From NCBI GenBank assembly GCA_015501595.1, contig JADNRX010000019.1:186001-250000 (forward strand): a DNA stretch of 64,000 nt, in the 5' to 3' direction. This stretch comes from Hymenopellis radicata (lineage: Eukaryota > Basidiomycota > Agaricomycetes > Agaricales > Physalacriaceae). The notes below the pieces were generated by a model. The model searched no databases. It was not told where the DNA came from and saw only the letters and a list, made by a program, of their open reading frames with translations. Numbering within the stretch: position 1 is the stretch's first letter; every line of letters starts with the position of its first letter. Below, piece after piece: positions 12,257-23,564 of the stretch. A program made the translations under genes and the position numbers.

Positions 12257-12639
12257 GGGAGAGAATCACATCTGACTGGGCCACCAGTCGAGACCAGCGC
12301 GGTTCTGAAATCGAATCAGTATCCGAAGAGTTTCATGGCAAGGAAAGGACGTCGACTTGCCAGATGCTTCGGTCTTGAATGAACTGCAAATGATGACAGT
12401 TAGAGATGCGAATAGGATCGCGAACAAAGGTGACTTGACGACGTACCGGACGAGAATCCAACAACCTGAAAAGTTGGTGACTCACAGTTGGTCGGCAACG
12501 AACAGCGCCGTCAACGTTGACGAGGACCTGTTGATGAAAATATTCATCAACATCTGAGACGAACATGAGCATGGAGAGGACATACAAGATAAGGATTGAT
12601 GACAGTCCAGTCATCGACGAAGACACTGATGAAGGGTTA

Positions 12640-13993
12640 GTCGATGGTCAAGTGAACAATGGAGTGGAAGACTTACTGACAGCGGCGGCGAAGATTCCAC
12701 GTCGGGCTAAGCCGACACCGACAAAGGCAAGATGGTCAATGACTGAAGGCAACATTGTTAATATGTTACACCGACGACGAGGGAGATGATAAACGTACCT
12801 GGATGATGATAGACGCCTGCATTGTCCAAGGTCAAGGCTACAGGCAACTAGTTAATGACGAACACTTGATATGAAAAGACGAACGTACCGTAATGAGAGC
12901 GGACAAACATCGTGACCCCAGCGTGAGGTCAAGACGTCGGCGAAGAGGTCCAACAAAGAACAAGACCAACATCCAAGACGTCCAGCCGATGACGACGACG
13001 TCTCCATCTAAGACGATGTCAACAACGTTGTTGACAACGAGTAAGAGGATGACTTACCGGTAAGTAGTCGATGGAGGAGGGTGAAGCCTGAGTCCGCGGA
13101 AGTTTAAAGAAGACGACCCCATGGACAGAGGCGGGGTCCAAGGCTAAGACGGCGATGTCAGTAACAATGTTGACAACGAGCGAGGCCAGGACGTACCAGT
13201 ACGTATTCGAGGAGGAGGGTAAGGAGTCCGTGTGGCATAGTCAAAGTCGCGAAGAAAAGTTGAACTGTCAAAGTAAAGGTAAGTCAAAGAACAAACGATT
13301 CAGATTCGAACATGGGTCTACCTACCAACCCTGTCAAATCATGATGATGCTCCAAGTCCGCCGCCAGTTGCAGTCGTACGGCGGCAGAGCGTCTGGCGAG
13401 ACTGAGCGACATCACACAGCCTGGAAAGCACGCCCGACTGGCATCAGTTCCATGTTGAACAGAATGGCAAGAAAAAACCTACCGAGGGCGGCGGCGCCGT
13501 TTCGAGAGACGTCTCGACATCACCTGGTCCTGGTACAACGTGTTTGGATGGTACAATGGCAGGCTGTCCGTCACGAATCACGACAGCCGTGGAGAAGATA
13601 GTTGGCGGAGAGAATGCATCGTTCAGCCTTGTATTCTTGAACAAATCCGATGCTATCGAAGAGGTGAGCTCATACACGGTATTAACAGTAATTACACCTG
13701 CGATATAACACCGCCTTCCACCCAATCCTGGACACCTATGCCTCGTATCGCGTACTCACAGAAATCTCCTCAAATTCTCCGTGCTGGATAAGCTGCTGCC
13801 ATTCCTTTGCTACTGCGATGACAGCGATCGTCGACGCGAAAATTTGTTGAATGACATCCACTGGTGCAGCTGTCGGTGCGGCTGCCGTTTCAGCAGGCGG
13901 AACGACTGGCGCTGAGGAGCTCACAGCTGGCTCTGGGTCGCGGGCAGCGTCCTGAATTTCCACGTCTGTCGTGGGCGGGCGTCGGAGGACCAT
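12640..13993 (-). pseudogene. Unrecognised multi-exon sequence inside the MULE-like element
   Basis: On the minus strand an ATG at 13993 opens about 80 codons (MVLRRPPTTDVEIQDAARDP, then Ala/Pro-rich) that end at a GTGAGT donor. Further short exon-like blocks follow, bounded by GTAAGT, GTACGT and TAG/CAG sites. They include RLNDAFSPPTIFSTAVVIRD and, near 12700, IDHLAFVGVGLARRGIFAAA. The spacing resembles a basidiomycete gene. I recognise no family. It may be a second captured gene or the 5' part of a transcript read into the epimerase fragment. Confidence 0.3.
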
Positions 13994-14084
13994 TGGCCAT
14001 CGTGGTCAAGAGTCAAAGAGATCACAGCGATCAGCGACCTGGGAACCCTAACCCAATGGCATTCGAGCAAGAATTCTGAATGTT

Positions 14085-14480
14085 ACCTGCAGGTCCAATG
14101 CAGGTCACTTCTGAACAGTCCTACAGGTCATAACCCAACACTCCTACAGGTAATATTATAACCCTCCTATAGGTAAGATCCCAATACACCTGTAGGTAAC
14201 ATCCAAATATACCTGCAGGTAACGTGAGTACACCTGCAGGTAACATCTGAGAGCACCTATAGGTAAGATCCCAATACACCTGCAGGTAACGTCTAAGAGC
14301 ACCTGCAGGTAACGTCTGAGTACACCTGCAGGTAAGATCCCAATACACCTGCAGGTAACGTCTGTGAGCACCTGCAGGTAACGTCTGAATACACCTGCAG
14401 GTAACGTCTGAATACACCTGTAGGTAACATCCGAATGTACCTGCAGGTGCACTAAAATGCTACCTATAGGTGATGACTCG
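14085..14480. repeat. Right subterminal array of CCTRYAGG motifs
   Basis: About twenty copies of CACCTGCAGGTAAC or CACCTATAGGTAAG, mostly 20-25 bases apart, with the same CCTRYAGG core as the left array. It gives spurious minus-strand frames rich in YLQVYWDLT repeats. Confidence 0.8.
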
Positions 14481-14654
14481 GAACAGAAGGCTATCTCTAC
14501 CGGTAGATACCCCAAATGCTCCGAAAGCAGCAGCCGGAGCTGGAGCAGCTACCTCCGCCCACAGTCGGCGCAGCCGGCGTCGAAGACACCTGCAGGTAGG
14601 CTCCGAGAGGCGATCGGAGGCGATCGCCAGCAGAAGCTGCTTTCTGCCGCGCTT

Positions 14655-14883
14655 CACATCATCCTCGCCATCGCCGCTCGAAACGACTGGGAAATTAACG
14701 TCTTTGATTTCCACGGCGCCTTTCTTAATGGAGAATTCGATGACGACGAGGAACTCTACATGGAACAGCCACCGGATTTTCAATATGCCGATCCGAAAAA
14801 GTTTGTACTACGTTTGCACAAGACCATCTACGGCTTGAAACAGAGCTCGCGGAAGTGGTACGAGAAGCTGACCGCCGCTCTCG
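14655..14883 (+). pseudogene. Copia reverse transcriptase, middle segment
   Basis: It resumes after the MULE-like insertion with HIILAIAARNDWEINVFDFH. The Asp in VFDFHGAFLNGE is the first catalytic Asp of the polymerase. It continues through the signature YGLKQSSRKWYEKL, which is typical of copia reverse transcriptases. The segment ends in LTAALA at the foldback insertion and resumes at 17525. Confidence 0.9.
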
Positions 14884-17517
14884 CACCCTATAATGTACCA
14901 GTTATGTATTACATGCTCTTACAAGAAGGCATGGAATTACATTAGCAGCTCTAATTTGAGGTCTGCGACTATAGGGTTATAATACATTACATATCCCCTG
15001 CCTAATATAATGGGTTAGGTTAGATCACATGATTGAAAAAGCGGAGAACCTAGTCACATGATCAAAAAAGCGAAAGAGCTAGGGTCCTCCTCAATAGGTG
15101 GGGTAGGGATCATCAGGAACCACAGATTAGATATTGATGGGATGTGGGGATGTTCCTGGGATTGATGGATTGATGGATGGGACCTAGGATGGGTGGGGGA
15201 TGCCCTTGGCTACGCAATTGTGGCGCATTTTTGATTAGATCAGCATTGGGGTGGATGGGGTGAGTAATAATGAATGCTGCTGTAGGGGATGGCTGTTGGG
15301 GTGATGAAAACCTTTTTTATAGTTTTTTGGGCTGGGAATCCAATGGTGTAAACCATTTTGCGATAGCTTCAAAACTGGGGGAGATATTAAGGGTGCAAAA
15401 ATGCGCCACACTTCTAGTAGGCCTTGTACATAGCCTATAGCCTTGTGACTTTGATACCTTTTAGAGGTACTATAGAACGATATCTGATATCATTTTCAGG
15501 TCATTTCATCAGAGGGTTCAAGAGATATATCAGGATGACTGCTCCAGGGCCATCAGGGATATAGCATAGGATCCTGTCACTCTGGGGACCTGAGACTTTG
15601 ATACATCGTTTATAGTGCTAATAAACCTCTATTTATGATATAGATAGTGTCGCCAACCCAGTGGTCCATGTATAGATAGGTCCCCAATGCTGTTTTAAGC
15701 ATTTTCGCATTTTTGGTTATTTAACATAGGGATACCTCTCTAAATTGTACTGGGCTACCTTTAGACATTCATTTACAACCTTTTTGCAAAAGGAACCATG
15801 TCATTTGGTGAAGGGACCTATGTTCTAGAGGTCAGTCTTCCTCCCCACCGGAGTTTTGATCAAAATTCCCACGCTCTAGAGGGAGGATCGTCCACTCAAT
15901 TTAACGTGTCTCACATATGCTACTGCCTTCATTTCTTCTGTAGGACGTGTATATATATTATATGCATGATCTCCAGGTGTCAGACCAGTAGTTTAATGAG
16001 GTAATCATATCAGAAAGTCGTCCTTGGATATGCAGACCTACTTGTCCTGCTATAAATTGGAGATTACTCTATGAGTATTGATAAGAGACCTGAAATGCGA
16101 GTTGGACCTTGTTATTAGAGTGAAATTAGAGGTATTAGAGCAGTCAGCCAGATAACAGTTATGTGCTATAATCTGTTTAGGCATTGAAAGCAGTTAGGCA
16201 AGAGTTAGTCCACTTCGCATTTTCACTTTCTTACCTCTCATGTGTAACATATAAGAGATGCCTCTTAGTTCATTCAATATGATATATAATCATAACCTAA
16301 CATTTTTTAAGGTGCCATTTGAAGTAGAACATGAAATATCACTATCTGAAGGTAGCCCAAGCTGTCTACAGAGCTTAGGGCGAGTTCCTGACCTGATTAC
16401 TTCATTAAATTACTGGTCTGGCATGTGGAGATCATATATATGACATATATACACGTCCTGCAGAAGGAATGAAGGCAGTAGCATATGTGAGACACGTTAA
16501 ATTGAGTGGACGATCCTCCCTCTAGAGCGTGGGAATTTTGATCAAAACTCCGGTGAGGAGGAAGACTGACCTCTAGAACACTGGTCCCTTCACCAAATAA
16601 CATGGTTCCTTTTGCAAAAGGTTGTAAATGAATGTCTAAAGGTAGCCCAGTACAATTTAGAGAGGTATCCTTATATTAAATAATCAGAAATGCAAAAATG
16701 CTTAAAACAGCACTGGGGACCTATCTATACATGGACCACTGGGTTGGGGACACTCTCCACATCATGAATAAAGGTTTATTAGCACTATAAACGATGTATC
16801 AAAGTCTCAGGTCCCCAGAGTGACAGGATCCTATGCTATATCCCTGATGGCCCTGGAGCAGTCATCCTGATATATCTCTTGAACCCTCTGATGAAATGAC
16901 CTGAAAATGATATCAGATATCGTTCTATAGTACCTCTAAAAGGTATCAAAGTCACAAGGCTATAGGCTATGTACAAGGCCTACTAGAAGTGTGGCGCATT
17001 TTTGCACCCTTAATATCTCCCCCAGTTTTGAAGCTATCGCAAAATGGTTTACACCATTGGATTCCCAGCCCAAAAAACTATAAAAAAGGTTTTCATCACC
17101 CCAACAGCCATCCCCTACAGCAGCATTCATTATTACTCACCCCATCCACCCCAATGCTGATCTAATCAAAAATGCGCCACAATTGCGTAGCCAAGGGCAT
17201 CCCCCACCCATCCTAGGTCCCATCCATCAATCCATCAATCCCAGGAACATCCCCCACATCCCATCAATATCTAATCTGTGGTTCCTGATGATCCCTACTC
17301 CACCTATTGAGGAGGACCCTAGCTCTTTCGCTTTTTTGATCATGTGACTAGGTTCTCCGCTTTTTCAATCATGTGATCTAACCTAACCCATTATATTAGG
17401 CAGGGGATATGTAATGTATTATAACCCTATAGTCGCAGACCTCAAATTAGAGCTGCTAATGTAATTCCATGCCTTCTTGTAAGAGCATGTAATACATAAC
17501 TGGTACATCATAGGGTG
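14884..17517. mobile_element. Foldback element, copy 1
   Basis: This is a 2,634-bp long inverted repeat. A left arm (14884 to about 16002) and a near-identical inverted right arm (about 16411-17517) flank a unique core of about 410 bases. The ends are CACCCTAT and ATAGGGTG, flanked by the direct repeat GCTCTCG (14877-14883 and 17518-17524), or GCTCTCGC if the repeat is scored as 8 bp. Copies 2 and 3 are at 41383-44015 and about 62649 onward. A 68-codon frame occurs in all six arms, but its arm-to-arm differences change amino acids, so I do not call it a gene. No transposase is seen. Confidence 0.85.
16003..16410 (+). other. Unique core of foldback copy 1
   Basis: Non-repeated sequence between the two arms. 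The same core lies in copy 2 (about 42500-42893) in the opposite orientation relative to the flanks. It contains a 61-codon frame beginning MPLSSFNMIYNHNLTFF that is present in both copies but resembles no protein I know. Confidence 0.75.
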
Positions 17518-17524
17518 GCTCTCG

Positions 17525-17910
17525 CCACTCTTGGTTTTGACCCGCTCGAAAAGGATCATGCTGTGTTCCGACTTGTCCAGGATGTCGACATCATCATCCT
17601 GGCAATCCATGTGGACGACTGTACCATCACGGGTAGCTCTCCTTCCCTCATCACGACCATGCAGGATCGCATTGGCCAGCTGTTCGAGATCACGCTGTTG
17701 GGTCCGATAAGTTGGCTACTGGGTTTAGAGATTATCCGCGACCGAGCGACACGGTCAATCTCATTGAATCAAACTTCATATATTGATTCAGTTTTACAGC
17801 GCTTCAATATGGAAGACTGTAAGCCATCGGCCGTGCCAATGGACCCGAACGCCCACTTCACTCGCGATGAGTGCCCCACCGACGCACTGGAAATCGCCGA
17901 GATGAAATGA
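17525..17910 (+). pseudogene. Copia reverse transcriptase, C-terminal segment
   Basis: It resumes after the foldback element with TLGFDPLEKDHAVFR. The polymerase active-site motif is HVDDCTITGS, the copia form of YVDD. LLGLEI, ISLNQTSYID and KPSAVPMDP follow, as expected for the connection region. A TGA at 17908-17910 interrupts the frame directly before HPYRELVSSLIW, a standard copia motif. The change is consistent with CGA to TGA. Confidence 0.9.
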
Positions 17911-18585
17911 CACCCATATCGGGAACTGGTTAGTTCTCTCATCTGGACCACCACAGGGACACGACCGGACATCGCTTACGCAGCCACCATCTTGTCCCGG
18001 TTCAACGACAATCCCGCTCTCATTCACTGGCATGCCGCGAAACACGTGCTGCAGTACCTCAAGACGACACGCAGCTACAGGCTGACGTATGGAGGAGATG
18101 GAAGGAACAGGGGATTGGAAGGATATGCTGATGCAGACGGGATGTCTGTAGAGAATCGCAAGGCGATTTCTGGGTACGCTTTTCTTGTTGATGGCGGCGC
18201 AGTTTCATGGTCTTCGAAACAGCAGGAAATTATAGCGCTGTCGACCACCGAAGCCGAGTACATCACACTCACGCACGCCGGCAAGGAAGCCATGTGGACA
18301 CGTCAATTCATCAGCGAATTGTTCACACCGTTCGACGACCCCATTCTTATTCATGACGATAACCAGTCCGCGCTGGCACTAGCTCACGCGGAACTCGGTC
18401 AATACCACTCGCGAACGAAACACATCGACATTCGCTACCATTACATCCGGTATGCGATACAACACGGAGACATACGACTTGTCTACTGCCCGACAGACGA
18501 CATGGTCGCGGACATCCTTACCAAAGCCCTTCCCAGCATGAAGGCAAAACACTTCGCCCTCAGCCTTGGACTCGTTCCGGCTTGA
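17911..18585 (+). pseudogene. Copia connection and RNase H
   Basis: After the TGA the frame continues with HPYRELVSSLIW and TRPDIAYAA. The RNase H follows, with catalytic residues in GYADADG, ALSTTEAEY and DDNQSALALA, then TKHIDIRYHYIR and the terminal DILTKALP. It would degrade element RNA in the RNA-DNA hybrid. The polyprotein ends with TGA at 18583-18585, at the polypurine tract. Confidence 0.92.
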
Positions 18586-18592
18586 AGGGGAG
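18584..18592 (+). other. Copia polypurine tract
   Basis: GAAGGGGAG lies immediately upstream of the 3' LTR, where plus-strand DNA synthesis is primed in LTR elements. It overlaps the stop codon. Confidence 0.8.
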
Positions 18593-18852
18593 TGTTGGAA
18601 TCACAAGCCAGCACCGTGATGTCACCAGTCTGACTCGACGTCGAGTCAACGGTGACTCGCTACCGGATCGTCGCTAGCCCTAGACGCGCCTGCTGTCGCG
18701 TATACTTTTGTAGGTCCCAGTTGGGGACCCGGTCCATTATTTCCTTACTGCTTAGAATACTTCACGGACAATTGCTTCTTGTAGACAGTGATTAAATTCT
18801 TGTATAAAAGTAGCATACAAACAAAGATTATATTCGTGCTCTCTGCTTTACA
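18593..18852 (+). repeat. Copia 3' LTR, end missing
   Basis: It matches the 5' LTR over 259 bases without gaps. The three differences are all CpG to TpG or CpA in this copy. The last 28 bases of the 5' LTR are absent, because a family B element starts at 18853. Confidence 0.88.
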
Positions 18853-20463
18853 TCAGGAAAAAGGTTATGGGCCCTGAGATAGCTGCAGTCAACCAGAGGT
18901 CCCATAGTCAACTTGAGGATATCAAGACAGAAAGTCAGTCAAGTAAACTTTGGAGAAGGTTCGGCGGGACCAATCCTCTCAAGTTAACTCAGGTTCACTG
19001 GAAGTGAACTCATACTGTCCTCAGGTTCACTTGACCCATCATCAAGTTCACTTAGGTGAGCCACCCGAGACCTCTACTTCCTTCATGTTGTCCAAAGTGT
19101 ATGGAAATCAAGCAAAAGAAGCAACAATGGACATCAAGGTCCACCACATCAGGAATATAGGTCTTGAGCCTAGGTCCACTATGGTTAACCAGAGAGAATC
19201 TGGTTAACCTAGAGCTTACAAGTCTCCGATTCAGCCAGTTTAACTCTGGACACAGTCTACACCTGCTCCCATTCCCCAGTTACCTTCAAGTTGACTTTAG
19301 TCAACTTGAGCTGTATAGAATCCATCCTAAGTTAACTTCAAGTCAATTCTAGAAGATTTAAGTTACACTCAAGATGACATAAGTAACCTTTAAGTGAACT
19401 AAAGTCCTCTTCTGTTTCGTGTGGCAAACTCAATTCCGTACTGAACACAATCAATTGTGTATCAAAATAACAGTGTATCCAAGGCTGTCTCATTCAATAT
19501 AGATATATACAGACAGTCTATAACTACACTAGTAGTCCCAAGCATAAGTGACTTCCATTTGTGCGCCATGCTAGCTTGTTGTCATCGTCCCCGGTCCACA
19601 TCATTGTTGTTGTACTTGATCCACATCCTCATCGTCGTGCTCGGTCAGCGTCCTCGTCCTCGTCCTTGGTCCACGTCCTTGTCGTCGTGCCTCACTGTGT
19701 GATCACCCATCCTGGCATCCTTCGTTGCTATCCTTGCAGGTATAGTCAGCATGAGTCAGTACATTAAAGAGACACAATAAAAACGCACCTTGTCACCCTA
19801 GTTGAGTCATCCTCGTCATCGTAGTCGGCTCGTCATTGGAGCTGCGGTTGACTTGTCCTTGTTGCCGAAGTCGAGTCGTCCTCATCACGGCGTTTGAGTG
19901 GTCCTTCGTTGCGGTGTTCAAGTCGACCTCATTGCTGTGGTCAAGCCGTCCTTGTTGCCGTGGTCCTCATCGCCGCAGTCAAACTGTCTTGTTGCCATAG
20001 ACGAATCGTCCTTGTCGCGATGTTCGAGTTCTCCTCCGAGTTGCCGTGCTTGAGTGTTCCTAGTCGCCATGATCGAGTCGACGTCTTCGCTGTCAGTGAG
20101 TCATCCTTGTTGCCGTGTTTGGGGTCATCCTCGTCACAATGTATCACTCTTGTAGTTGTCTGCAGTAAATAACCATCAGCACTGGGGAGAGAGAAAAAGC
20201 AAGGACACACCTGCATGTCGTGGAATGAACTTGTCAAAGAACAGACTGTCAGGTAGTAACAAGTCACCCTGGTCGTGCTCGTCCTGGTGCTCATCATCAT
20301 TCTTGTGACACTCATCCTGCTCGTCCCCGTCCTGGTCGCGCTCATCCTGGTGCTTGTCCTCGTCATGGTGCTTGTCCTCATCATGGTGCTCGTCCTCATC
20401 CTGGTTCGCATCTCGTCCCGGTGTTGGTCGCGTTCTGTCCCGGTGCTGGTCTCGTCCTGTTCC

Positions 20464-20588
20464 GGTGCTCGACCTCATCCTGCTGGTGCTCGACCTCATC
20501 CTGCTGGTGCTCGACCTCATCCTGCTGGTGCTCGACCTCGTCCTGCTGGTGCTCGACCTCGTCCTGCTGGTGCTCGACCTCGACCTCG
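20464..20588 (+). repeat. 21-bp minisatellite
   Basis: Nearly six tandem copies of GGTGCTCGACCTCRTCCTGCT. Related, less regular repeats extend from 20270. They produce spurious frames on both strands. Confidence 0.9.
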
Positions 20589-22799
20589 TGCTTGATGTCA
20601 GTCAAGGCAGAGACAAGGCAATGACAACGCACCTCAGTGGCCAGAACTTTCCTGACAAGACGCCGTATCACCCTAGTGTCAGCAGAACAAGCGCCGTATA
20701 CTGAAAAAGCGCAGTCTGCGCGGTCCTGTGGAATGTCGTAGTGAGAGGAAAAGCGGTCTTGAAACCCGCGATCGACGAAAACCAACATGCACGTGATGGC
20801 AATGGACTTGCAACAAATTTTCGAACTGGAGAACATAAAAACAGCTACAAATCTGACAGCCGGCCTGCAAAGCCCTGCTCAAGGTCGGCCTGATTCTACA
20901 CAGGCCGGCTGTCAAATGGTATCTGCGGAGTATCGGTGATGAGCCATGATGGTGGTAAGAGTAAGAGGTGTGATCGCAGTCGATTGCCTCGATTGGCAAG
21001 TTTCCGATGCGTGCCACTCCTTTGCAACTCCTCACGTTCCTATCAGACTATCTCATTATATTTAAATGTACTAACAAACCATGTTCTACTCATATTGCAG
21101 TCTGTACTCACTGCCAAGAATCCTGGGCCCCTGTAAGAGTAAATCTCTTACATGGCGAGTTTCCCATAAGAGGAAAACTCGTCGTGGTCGTGGTCCGTGT
21201 CCGAATCCGCTCGCTTCCTATCGGGGACAACACAACGTGGAGCCGAGAGGATAGCGCGGGCCTTCCATAGAGGTCCTAGAGGTAAGCCCACTACGGGAGG
21301 TAAGCTGTCTTACATGGTTAGTTCCCCATAGACAGAGCAAAATAGACTATACATACATGGTACAAGCCTACCACACTCACCAGCAACATGTCTGGCTCGT
21401 TCCAAGGGTTTGCTGCATCTGCGTTCACAGCGCATTGTCATCGGAACGTCGCCTTAGCGGAGAGGAGCACGAGAACGTTACTCCGGAGGTATCGCCAGCC
21501 AGATCAGATCCAAAAGCCAAAGAAAAGCAGAGAAAAGCCAGAGACCGAAGAAAGCGAGCTTAAAGAGTTCAGACTGCACGTTGTCGTCGTTGACGTGCTG
21601 TGGCAGCAGAAGACTAAGGTGCGTAGCTGATCAGCGCGATCGCCTTGTCCAAATACCACCACGATCGCGATCAAATGCTCTCTCTCTCTCACTGTGGAAC
21701 CACCATCTTTCCACCACCACCACCACCATCTGCGCGATCTCCTCCCTCCCGATTTAGTCTCGGGCATGCTGCTCGTCGACTGCGGCAACAACTGTGGACC
21801 GCGTAAGCCCTCTGAGGAGGCCGCTCTTTTAAATACGCGGCTTTGGACAGACCGCGGAACCGGCGAACGCGTCAGCCTCCAGGACGGAGCGGCAGCGCTT
21901 CTTGACGACAATGGCTGCGGGTTTTAAGAGGCTGGACTGCATTCAGCCTAAAAATCGCGAGAGACAGAAGGTGCGTCTTTTCTCTCCATTCTGCCTGTTA
22001 TTGTACTTACTTCGAGGCCTGTTCCCAGTTTCCTAGACTCTGGGAACCAGCTGTCCTTGCGCAACGATCAGCGTAAGCCCCGACGGGATTGATGAGGCTG
22101 GATTGACCTCGCGCCGTCTTGTTCATGCCTCCAAGGAGGCCATGGGTGGATTTTGTGGACTGGACGGCGCAGTAGACGGGTCCAATCCCAAAAGTGCGTA
22201 TTATTCTATTCATTTTGGTCTGAACTTGTCCTCATCTATGTGCACTAGGCCCTCGTTGCCTTTTCCTGCATTTGGGCCTAACCCGATGGTCACCGCGTTT
22301 GTACGCGATCACTCCTCTCTACTTCTTACCACCAGCACCTCGTTGAGGTGCCGTCATCCCGGCGTCAGGACTTTTCGTGAGCCCTGTCTGGGCGCTTTTC
22401 TTCTCTTCCTTTTTCGTTCTGGACCGGTGGCACGCTAGAACAGCCGCAAGGACGACTTCATCGCGTTCTGCTCTCCTGCCGAGCGATGCCATCACAAAAA
22501 CCTCTGACACGGAGCAGCAGCACTTCAGAAGAACGGCTGCGGTCCTCAAGAGGCCGGATTACCCCCGCGTCGTCTCAGTCAGACCTCTAACGAGGTTGGT
22601 TGGTTGGTTTTTGGGGCCTGGAGGGCCATCCAGTCCCAAACGGTGCGTATTTCTTCCCTTTTATCCTCAATTTTCATCGAACTCGACCCATTTGCAGGCA
22701 TTTTTAAACGAGCACGAATGACGGCCTGGAGCCGTGTAAAGCCCTTCGAGCAAGGCATGACAACGCGTTACCGCACACGTCGCCGGCTTCCATTCTACT

Positions 22800-23130
22800 T
22801 TGACGACAACGACGAACAAACCGAAAGCAGATGCCATTCCTTTATCTAATATTGAGGCGATGTGGACGAAGCTTACCGCCGAGGAAGGACTGCGCGCCCA
22901 GCTCGAGGTGCTCAACCAGAAGATCTGGAAGGACCTCACCATGGACGAGAAGAAATCTGGTTCGTGTCGCGCTCATTCCCCAGCCGCAGCCGTACTGACG
23001 ACGAGCAGTGTACTACGTCTCGTCTGGTTCTCATAGCGTGCGCACATCTGTGAGCAAGCCCAGCGACGGCCTTAAGGTCCTTGGCGGCGTGCTCGTCAGC
23101 CTCTCCGACAGTGCTGTCCTCTTCTTAGGT
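22800..23130 (+). pseudogene. Captured fragment of cytochrome c oxidase subunit IV/5 gene
   Basis: Two exon-like blocks encode the start and middle of the nuclear COX subunit IV/5 family, a membrane subunit of respiratory complex IV. Block one (22800 to about 22961) contains KADAIPLSNIEAMWTKLTAE and WKDLTMDEKKS. It ends at a GT donor and an intron of about 50 bases closes at GAGCAG. Block two reads VYYVSSGSHSVRTSVSKPSD then GLKVLGGVLVSLSDSAVLFL. This matches the family pattern YYVAFGPHGPR, SKPGDGLK and a membrane helix. The presequence and the conserved C-terminal part are missing, so it cannot be functional. It lies entirely inside B1. Confidence 0.75.
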
Positions 23131-23564
23131 ATCCGTGCTATATGCAAGTCGCCTCTCCTCTGCGCTTCCTCGACCGCTACTGACCGTACGACGAGCACCG
23201 GAGGGCTTGTCGTACATCTGCCATTACTATATGTATCTAAAGTATATAACTATATATTCCGTAATTTTAAGCTGGAATATGATGACTGGAGTTTGACTTT
23301 CTATTCTCAGTGCATCAAGTTGACTGGAGTTATTTCAATGCTATCATATAGAGCCAAATCATCTCTTGGCAACTTGCAGCAACTTGGGAGAGAAGGGTGA
23401 TGGCTAAGTCAACTCTTGAGGAGTTGTAGCAACTCTGGCCGGAGGCTGATCCCTAAGTTGCATGAAGTTCCTTTGAGTTGTCCCTGGCAACTTAGGCCCC
23501 TTAGGTCAACCAGAAAATAGACATGTAAACTTAAGTCAACCAGACGCCAAAGTGCTTTTCCTGA

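Larger units (their letters stand above)
9753..14645. mobile_element. MULE-like element with captured host sequence (Pack-MULE-like)
   Basis: It is flanked by a perfect 9-bp duplication GCCGCGCTT (9744-9752 and 14646-14654), as in Mutator-like elements. The terminal inverted repeats are degenerate but share CTGCTGGCGATCG. Removal joins LAAL to HIIL, restoring the reverse transcriptase. Both subterminal regions hold arrays of the palindromic octamer CCTRYAGG. Inside lie part of an aldose 1-epimerase gene and an unrecognised multi-exon sequence, both on the minus strand. No MULE transposase is seen. Bases 10400-11260 look non-coding. Confidence 0.75.
1169..18852 (+). mobile_element. Ty1/copia LTR retrotransposon, interrupted by three later insertions
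   Basis: Two LTRs start TGTTGGAATCAC at 1169 and 18593. A primer binding site follows the first and a polypurine tract precedes the second. The order between them is Gag, protease, integrase, reverse transcriptase, RNase H, which is the Ty1/copia order. The body is broken by a hAT-like element (2808-7433), a MULE-like element (9753-14645) and a foldback element (14884-17517). Joining 1534-2807, 7442-9752, 14655-14883 and 17525-18585 gives exactly 1,625 codons in one frame, broken by TAG at 8403 and TGA at 17908, so the copy is dead. Over 259 comparable bases the LTRs differ at three sites. No target duplication can be read because the 3' LTR abuts a family B element. Confidence 0.93.
18853..23564. 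mobile_element. Helitron-like element B1, with captured COX gene fragment
   Basis: It begins TCAGGAAAAA and ends TTTTCCTGA, with A before and T after. The length is 4,712 bp, close to the 4,667 bp of B2, which has the same ends. There is no target duplication. Subterminal sequence is full of AAGTYAACTT/ACTCAAG-type motifs on both sides. 5'-TC, CTGA-3' and A/T insertion fit Helitrons, while the inverted TCAGGAAA ends resemble Helitron2/Helentron forms. No Rep/helicase gene is seen. Bases 19560-20640 are CGTCCTCGTCC-type low complexity. The only recognisable gene part is at 22800-23130. Confidence 0.6.

Noticed and set aside
14121..14515. Minus-strand frames with repeated YLQVYWDLT
   Set aside because: They translate the CCTGCAGG subterminal array of the MULE-like element.
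15798..16004. 68-codon frame conserved in all six foldback arms
   Set aside because: The whole arm is equally conserved at DNA level and the few differences alter amino acids, so coding selection is not supported.
20275..20840. Long frames rich in Leu/Val or Asp/Glu/His
   Set aside because: They are translations of the 21-bp minisatellite and related CGTCCTCGTCC repeats.
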